A stretch of DNA of 64,000 bases from Jaapia argillacea MUCL 33604. Its lineage: Eukaryota > Basidiomycota > Agaricomycetes > Jaapiales > Jaapiaceae. This document shows, piece after piece, positions 56,386-64,000 of this stretch. Under the pieces are notes generated by a model. That model ran no database searches. It saw nothing but the letters and a program-made list of their open reading frames with translations, and was not told where the DNA came from. A program made the translations under genes and the position numbers. Positions within the stretch are counted from its first letter, which is position 1, and every line of letters begins with the position of its first letter. The stretch covers positions 244,682-308,681 of the forward strand of contig KL197719.1 of assembly GCA_000697665.1 (NCBI GenBank). The letters are read 5' to 3'.

Positions 56386-59300
56386 ATGATGGATATGAAA
56401 AGCCCAGGAGTGGACATCTCCTCGTCTCGCGACCCGTTCCAACTCGAACGCCTCGCCGAAGAACTCGTCCAACGCGAAACGCTCGCATCTCCAACTTCGA
56501 CCTCGCCCAACTCCCAATCACACACCCTTCCCGCCTACGTTCCCCTATCCCACACAAATGCATACCTATCCTCCGCTACGTTCTCCCTCGAACCCTTCCT
56601 CCTCTCCCGTCTAACATCCTACACCTCCCTCCCCGATCTTCGTTCAGAATTGAGAGAGTATGGGGCGAAGTTGAAGGAAGAGTTGGTGGAGATGATTAAC
56701 GGGGATTATGAGAGTTTTGTTAGTTTGGGTGTTAGTTTGCGAGGGGAGGGTGGGGTTATGGAGGATATTGGGAATGGCGTCGGGGCGTTGAGAGGGGGCG
56801 TTGAGGTCAGTTCGTCAGTGTGGTTTGTTGGAGGCAATGCTGATGAAGCTGGTGCGTTAGGAATCGAGGAAGGAACTCCAGATTATACAGGATGCGATAC
56901 AGGTTAAGCTGAAGAAACGAGCTGCTCTACGGGAGGAGAAGGTATGTTGGCCTCCTTCCACTTCTGAAATCTGATATCTAACTCCTTGTGTTGGTGTAGG
57001 CATTCCTCCATCTTCTCCTCAAGATCTCAGAGTCAATAGCCAGGCTCGAGTCCCTGCTGCTTATCTCCCTCCCCTCAGACGAGGCTGAGCATACACCCGA
57101 GCATATGGGCATAAAGTCTACTGGACATGAAGATGACGGGCACGAAGACAGGTGAGCTACCGAGCCACCCAACACCTAACTAGGCTCCCCCTTGTTGCCC
57201 GTACACAATCCTGACAACCTGTTTTCTACTCTAGGTCCCAAGCGAACAAAGCAACCCACTTATCGCGTGTAGCCTCTGAATATACCCAACTCCTCTATCA
57301 TGTCTCGAAAGCTCAAGAACAGAAGAGCGCGTTCGTGAGGGAGATGCAATGGGTTTGTGAGATCTTTAATATCTTTTGTTACACCGATATATCTAACTGA
57401 CCCTTGACTTCCTGCTACCGATCCATAAACGCTATGCGTTACCCTATGATTCACGTATCCCCATGTCCACCACCAGCGAATTGATAGGATAAAATCGACT
57501 CTTTCATCAGACCTTGACCACTTATTCGCTTCCACCCTCCTCGCTCTAACCTCTCAAAACTCCATTTCCAATTCCTCCACCACCGCCAACAAGACCAAAC
57601 CCACCAAAACTACAGAAACGGAAAAAGCGAAGCTCGTGTCTGATCTGACAGAGTGTCTCAGGACGTATGATCTACTTGGGTTATGGAGGGATGCGGAGGA
57701 TGTGGTCAGGAGGGAGGTTGTTAGGCCTTTTGTTAAGAAGGTGTGTTAAGGTCGCTTGGATTACTATGAGGCTCAGTTGGACTGATAATGGGGCTTTGTG
57801 TCAGACGATATTCCCGGGAGCGTTGGACGCGCCTCACTCGCCCATCCTCCCGCACACACCCTTTCCCACTCGGGCTTCCAACACCCTGTCTCACCCTTTA
57901 GCTTCTCCAACAACCGCGCAATTCCGAATCCCACCTAGGACTCCCTACACACCCTTCACAGCCTTTGCTTCCAAATCCAATCCGTTTGATCAGAGTTTTG
58001 GGAGTAGTAGTTCAGCCGGAGGATTAGTATCTTCGGTACCGTTATTGGATGAAGGTGACGGGGATGGAGATGGGAGGTTAGCGGTGTTGTTTAATAGGAT
58101 ATTGAGGTTTGTGGAGAGGGATTTAGGGAGGGTTATGGATGTTGCTGAGAGGGTTTGTGTGAAATCTGGGTCTGGTTCACGTGTTGGGGCTAAGGCGGGA
58201 TCTGGTGTCGCTGACAAGGGTCTGTTGGGAGGTGGTATGAGCGAGGAGAAGGAGAGAGAAGGTTTTGAGATTATGGCTAATGTGGTTTGGGTTGAGATTG
58301 GGAGAGCTGTGATGGATGAGTTGGGGAGTTTTGTGTTTGCTGCTGGGAGACCGGATGAGTTTAGGAAGGTGTGTGGTGTCCCTTTTCCATTATCCCGTTC
58401 ATTATCTATTTCCTTTCGCCACCCTCCACTCACTTACTCGCCCACCATTGTTCTTGTCACTCCCCGAATTACTGGAAGTGTGGCTGACCTTGAAGTTTGG
58501 TTCTTGTTTGATAGAACCACGAAACGACACAAGCATTTATTCGTTCACTCGAATACCTCTGTCCCTCCCTCCACTCGATCCAAACCATGCGTTCCCACCC
58601 ACTCTTTACATCCTTCGAGAGAAGATGGCAACTCCCTGTTTATTTCCAGCTGAGGTGGAAGAAAATCGTGATGGACCTGGAGGAGGCACTCGTTGTTACC
58701 AAGATTGAACACGTTGGATCAAATAAAGGTTTGTAAGGGCAAATTCTCAGGTCTTGTTCTCTAATATTCCACTGGGCTGATTTGAAGGTTTAGATCGGGC
58801 ACCGTTTGTGACACCCCAGGCTGCTGCTGTTTGGCAAGCTGTTACGACGTGTTGGAGTGCAGAAGTTTATATCCCCGATTTGGGATTTCGGTTTTGGAAG
58901 TTTACACTTCAGGTCAGTGTCCCTGTAGAATCGTTGTCGCAAGGCACATTAGCTCATGCGAATTTTGTTTCTTGAAGCTGTTGAGCAGGTACAAGACGTG
59001 GTTACTCGGCAGCTTACCGCCTATTGAGCCTCTACCGAAATCCCAACCCCTCGAAAGAGCAGTGAGTGTTCATTCCCACAAATCCTATCTTGCAAACGTT
59101 CGATTGATCCCTGTTACCCAGGTCTCAGGCTCACCGGCTATCACTCGCTCGGTCACGCCCATTCCACCTCCTTCAGAAACAGCTTCAGTGGAGAGTATCG
59201 CAGCAGATGATGCGCTTATCCGAGTGCTGGCTGTCGCTATCACTGATATATTGGCGATGGAGTCACAGGTAAGGAAGTTGTGGAGGGAGGAGGTGAGTAT

Positions 59301-60095
59301 GATGTTACCTGACACCGACGGAGTTGAGGGCGAGGATATTAATCCTGAAGGTTAGTTCGTCCTCCGTGGATCGGTGTGTTCCGCCGGTTGCTCACTAGCC
59401 AGTGCCTCTTGTAGCTGCTCTCGATCGGGCCTTGTCAGGGTTAACGTCGCTGATCCCCCCAATGTCAAACCAAATCATTTCAATCCTTACAAAACGATCC
59501 TGCGAGGCAGTACAAGCCGTCCGCTCGATCCCAGCGTCTATCCGAGCCATGTCGATGAAACGCACGCCCGTTGAACCAAGTTACTTTGTGCCGACGATTC
59601 TACAACCTGTTAAAGGGTTCTTTGGTGTCGGCGGGGGAGATGGTCCTGGGTCAGCTTTGAAGACCCAGTTTGGGCCCGTCTATGCTGGTGCTGTTTTTGA
59701 GAGCGCTGTGCAGAGGTATATCTGTTTGCTTGTCGGCTCTTGACCTTGTGCTGACGATTCTCCGCGTAGATACCTTTTCTGGATTACCTCGTTGCGCAAG
59801 ACGGAAGAGTCTCTGAGACGGTTGCAGAAAGGGAAGAGTCAAGGGTTGTCCTTTTTCGGAGGTTCGAGCAAAGGTAGAGATGACAAGGGGAGGGACGAGG
59901 AGAGGATTCGAAGCCAGATGATTCTGGATGTAGAAGCGTTTGGGAAGGATGCCGCATCGTTAGGGGTCAGTGTTGAGGGCAGTCAATCTTTCGTGAGCCT
60001 TAGAGAAATGGTGTATGCGGCGGTGGAAGGTAAGCTGACTCCTACTACTCACTGTCTTCCTAACTGGTTGTTGACCCGAGTTCGTAGACGGATGA
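56386..60095 (+). CDS. COG2: Conserved oligomeric Golgi complex subunit 2 (COG2)
   Basis: The spliced protein starts MMDMKSPGVDISSSRDPF, then LERLAEELVQRE, and the N-terminal COG2 block HTNAYLSSATFSLEPFLLSR, LPDLRSELREYGAKLKEELVEMINGDYESFVSLG. Helical segments continue: LGIEEELQIIQDAIQVKLKK, FLHLLLKISESIARLESLL, EYTQLLYHVSKAQ. Long variable loops lie between, and the C-terminal helical part has YFQLRWKKIVMDLEEA, LLSRYKTWLLGSL, ILAMESQVRKLWREEVS, SCEAVQAVRSIPASIRAM, SYFVPTILQPVKGFF and VYAGAVFESAVQRYLFWITSL, ending YAAVEDG after a final intron. COG2 belongs to lobe A of the COG tether for retrograde traffic within the Golgi. The start lies 139 bp from the divergent F-box gene. Confidence 0.88.
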
Positions 60096-60157
60096 TTCAA
60101 TATCCAACCCTCCGACCAAATGTCATTACTACTGACATCCATGAGACGCGCATCCTA

Positions 60158-63100
60158 CTACGGTACTTTGCTACTATTAATTTCAGAGGGTAAACATCTA
60201 AGATGGTATATGGCTCCTGTCCGTGAAACAACTATGTCCTTAATCTTCCTAGATTCAGCAGGTGCATCCGTTGGCTGGGTGCTCTCCGAAATCGCCCTCC
60301 GACAGCCATTGCAGATACCTCGGGAGGCCGCCCATCCCCGTGAACGTTCCCTTGTCAGCTCTTCCACAGTCTCGAATACATCACGAGCCACCAAGTGTTT
60401 GGTGATGAGCAACATATCGCCGTCAGTACGATACGTCTCCAAAATACCGGTTAAGATTGCGCGGAACTCGGTGTATGGGGTGCCTTTGGCTCTGTGTGCG
60501 TCTGTGGTAGACTCAACAAGGCGTTTGAACAATCGAGGGAACGAAACCACTCTTGTGGAGCTGACAGACATCAATGAATTGAAGGTGATGCGAACCAAGG
60601 ATCGCAGAGACGATAGGGTGCTTCGTTCGATTTCCACGAAGTGGTCTTCGGAAACGACGTTCTCGGATTGTGCCTCCGACGAACAGCATACTGAAACACT
60701 CTGTACAGCGTCGATCTGACTCCGCAAAAGCTGGAACCAAATGTCTTCCAAAGCCACATCAACTGAAGACGTCCCTTGAGAGCGCTCGAGGCAGATGGCT
60801 ACGCCTGTCCGGCCGACGGCCTCCAAGTGACTGACAAGGCTGAAAATGTCCTCTGCCTGAGAAAAAGTGGTCGAAGCGACAATATTGGCGATTTTTGTCG
60901 AGAGGACGTGTTCGAATGTTTTAACCTTGGAAAGCGCCTCGAGAGGATCACCGATCCAGTTCAGAGCCCACACAATGGCATCATAAACTTCGTTGTCCTC
61001 GCAAGTGCGCATGACTTCTTGCCAATCGAAAAAGTCCTGTGGGAGATAACGCAAGGCCTCGATAACGTCTTGAGGATGAAAGCGACATTGCAAAGAAACG
61101 TAAAGGATACGAAGCGGGTTTCCGAGATGTGGACATGGGCCACCCGAACGTGGAAACTCCATCATCTCGTCAGTTTCTGGATGGGTAGGCCCCAGGAGAT
61201 ATCGAAGATATACGTATCTCTGTCGATCAGCGCCAGGGTCAAGCGAGTCAAGGGCCTCATCGTGTAAGTCTGGAGTGTGTTTGTCCACCAGGTAGGCAGT
61301 ACTGGTGATGCTAATATCCAAGAGGCGAGGTAGCAAATCGGACACCGCGGCGAGCACTTCCAAAGGCAGAGTGCCTCGGCTAGATCGGGTGGCGGTGGCG
61401 AGGACGTCGTCGATGCCGGTGAATTTCTCTGGTGTGGGGAGCTCGGGGTCAAGGAGGTACGCAGAGACCAATGGGCTCCATTGTCGTTCTTGACGATGCC
61501 AAGAGCGTAGAATACCGTAGAACCCTGCCTGCTCGAAAAGTCGCAGTAATCGATCGCTGTCGTGCGGTGTGTACGCTGACAGTAGATACTCTGCAGCAAG
61601 CTGGCGGTCTTCACGAGTGCTATGATCGGGATCTTTGGCCAAGCCGATGAGGATATTGTGCAAGGCGGTAGGAGTGATTCTGATGAATTGAGGGTATTTG
61701 GGCACATTACGAGCGATGAAGATGTTCACAAACGTGATGTCGGCGGATGATAATCCTGGGGATGAAAGGATATCTAATAAGATGTTGATGATCACGAGAC
61801 GGCTGACCCCTCCATCATCATCATTCAAGAAAGCATCCTCGAATGCGATGTCCAGGGAATGCAAGAAAGCCTCTGCGTCAAACCTGATAAGGAGTCGCAG
61901 ATACGGATATGTGGGTTCCACTCCGCCTTCCTCGTCAGATGTAAGGACTAGTTTGCCACCTTCGCCAGGGGGCCACATGCTTGAACGACCGAAGAAAAGG
62001 AAGTTGTAAACTTCCTTTTTCGCTTGACTTGCTTCGTCATCCATCATTGGTTCTTCGCTGGGATACACGAGGCCGGATAGAATGTCGGCAATATAAGGAT
62101 AGATTTTGTAGGCGTTCATAATGACGGATTCGATTCCCTCGACCCCGTTGGTCGTATCGGCCGATGGCAGCGACTCAGACGAATCCGCCTGGGTTTTGCG
62201 ATATTGCATAACCCTTCGAATAAGACCAAGGAGCTCCACCACAGGAGAGACGTAGTCTCTGATGGCCCGAGTAAACACGTATATGAGGGCGTCGTAGAGC
62301 CCGTGCTTCTGACAGAGGTTGATTGCTTGATTGATGTCCAGGCAATCAGGATCTATATGCCATATTATTCGTTCGGCCAAGTCTGGTCGTCCATCCCGTT
62401 CGTGCATCGAAACGAGTCGTTGAGTGATTCGTGGGGGGACGTGTCGCAAGTCATTGTCCAATACGAGGAGCTCGAGCTGGACGAGGAATATAGTCGCGAT
62501 ACCGGAGTCTTCATAGTACTGCCACAGATCCTCGAAGAGGAATTCATAGTCGTCTAATGCCTTGCATGCGCGGGCACAGGTTTGGACAAGGTTTTCGAAG
62601 AGCGATGTTCGGTCCACACCGCGACCGTCTGGAGTGACATGAGTTCCATCGGTGAGCCGGTCATCTGAGAATGCATATCGGGCGGATGCGACCATCAAGT
62701 CATGCATCTTGTGTCCAACCACATCCTTCAGCTGCTGGGGGTCGTCTGGAAGACCGTTCTTATTACCAGGAGCCTCGCCAACGTAGTAGGACCTGGTGAG
62801 ATCAATTGCGCTAAGGAAGTCGCCATGCTCAACGAATGATAATATTCGGTCTGCCCATGTCAGGAGTGTCCCAACCGATACTTCTTGTCGACCCTGAGTA
62901 AATGTTAGTATGAATGAGTGAGTGTCAGAATGAAGGATAACGTACCAGGAGGAACAGTTTGCCCTTGTATGCTCGGATACTATGGGCAACATCGCCTATT
63001 GAATCCGGATGGGCGGTGCTTGGCGTATGCGGAGGCGCCAGTGATATCAAAGTCGATGAGTTAAAATCGACGTGTTCCACCAGCTTCGAGGAGCGCACAT

Positions 63101-64000
63101 CATAAACCTCGATACTTGCAGCAGTGAGGGCAATGATTTGCTAAATGTCATACATGAGCGTGATGGTCGAAATATCAGAAGGTAGGACAAACGGACCCAC
63201 ATTGGAATTCAGCCACTGAAGAGCAAGAACATCTCCACCGGCTGACCATGTCCCACCTTCTTCATAGGTTATCATCCCCACTTCGACTGTCTTGGTCTTC
63301 CCATTTTTTGGATTGCGGCTTGTTTGAGATATCTTGGATTCGGAGACATAGAGCAAATGGACAGTCTCTCCCCATGAATAAACAAGCATCGGCTTGGTCA
63401 ATGCGACGGGGGCCTCTGCCTTCCCCTTAGCTGGTTTCTTCTTCGAGCCCTCCACATCAGCTTTTGTGACTGGGATGACACTCGGATACCAAGCCAAAGA
63501 GCCTGTCCACCGAGCCCTGGAGCCCTTTTCATCGACTTCCTCACGAAGACGTCTGAACCATGTTTTTGGAGTAGGTTTCAGGCCTACGACTACGAGCTTC
63601 GCCGGCGTTAACAACGCCACTACGTGATACGAGTCGGTAGGATGGGCGGCCGTGCCGAGTGGTAGAGGAGCCATGGCAAAGATGGTGTTAGACTTCTTCG
63701 ATCTACGTCGTCTGAAAGGCCAGGGTCGTGGGGTTCCATTGTGAGATATCTCTGGTGGAGCAGTTGGGTCGTCTTCAGGATATTTCCCCAGAATTCGCAG
63801 AACGTCGCTGGCATCGACGAAGAGAATTTTACCCAGGCTGTGATAAAAGGCGAGACCGTGCTCGTCCGCAGAAACGATTCCTGTATGCCTGCCTGCAACA
63901 AAACTGATTGCAACAATCCGCGACCCATAGATATGTCCCTCTTGCCGGCCAGCGAGGACTGCAGCGAGTGATGTAGGTGCGACTGATCGTGCAGGATTCA
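60158..64000 (-). CDS. VPS8: Vps8, CORVET complex subunit (partial, 5' end beyond window)
   Basis: Only the middle and C-terminal part is present; the coding frame is still open at the right edge. From the right: beta-propeller segments (GHIYGSRIVAISFVAGRHTG, VSADEHGLAFYHSLGKILF, DVLRILGKYPED), VALLTPAKLVVVGLKPTPKTWFR, VLALQWLNSN. After an intron near 62893-62943, a long alpha-solenoid exon follows: GTLLTWADRILSFVEHGDFLSAIDL, FLFEDLWQYYEDSGIATIFLV, AINLCQKHGLYDALIYVFTR, YPYIADILSGLVYPSE, and a degenerate C-terminal RING-like end (ICNGCRRAI, HLRCLP). Vps8 binds Rab5 and tethers early endosomes in the CORVET complex. Its stop codon lies 62 bp from the COG2 stop. Confidence 0.88.

Overview
The window is nuclear DNA of a filamentous basidiomycete, most likely a mushroom-forming Agaricomycete. 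Genes are close together and cut by many short (about 45-70 nt) GT-AG introns with CTAAC/CTAAT-like branch points. Proteins are typical of fungi (DASH subunit Duo1, HSP9/12, Atg27, steryl ester hydrolase, COG2, Vps8). Agaricomycete hallmarks include an RNase H1 N-terminal-domain protein, a lineage-type seven-helix membrane protein and a lipopeptide mating-pheromone precursor ending in CVVA. No rRNA, tRNA, CRISPR array or transposon was recognised.

Layout. 0.5-9 kb (+): homoserine O-acetyltransferase-like hydrolase, DASH subunit Duo1, a phospholipase B whose reading frame appears to run by splicing into a multi-helix membrane protein. 9.3-12.6 kb: BLI-3-like FMN split-barrel protein (+) and a mitochondrial-type GABA aminotransferase (-). 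14-21 kb: PA-TM-RING E3 ligase (+), HSP9/12 (+), ataxin-3 homolog (-), Atg27 (+). 21.6-27 kb (+): RNase H1-N protein with an internal 240-bp duplication, TM9/EMP70 protein. 27-34 kb: mitochondrial TyrRS (-) head-to-head with queuine tRNA-ribosyltransferase (+), then DEAD-box helicase Dbp10 (-). 34.4-35.7 kb: a small two-unit pheromone precursor (-) next to a tetranucleotide repeat and a 148-bp tandem duplication. 35.7-42.4 kb: threonine dehydratase (-), PHD-finger Cti6-like protein (+), a conserved unknown (+). 42.6-49 kb: seven-helix protein (-), steryl ester lipase (+), ribosome-biogenesis WD protein Ytm1 (-). 49-54 kb (+): CLC chloride transporter and SmD3. 54-64 kb: F-box protein (-), COG2 (+), Vps8 (-, running off the right edge).

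The window is not one pathway, but several neighbours make functional sense. Mitochondrial TyrRS and the queuine transferase both act on tRNA-Tyr and share a 135-bp promoter region. Ataxin-3 and Atg27 are divergent degradation genes. COG2 and Vps8, both vesicle-tethering subunits, converge with 62 bp between stop codons. The most notable locus is the pheromone precursor at 34.5 kb, which encodes two near-identical peptide units, each ending in a CVVA motif, with no recognisable STE3 receptor in view. A second unusual pattern is that many long exons switch from C-rich to G-rich on the coding strand part-way along.

Exon boundaries were read by eye from splice motifs and frame continuity. Gene spans are firmer than individual junctions.
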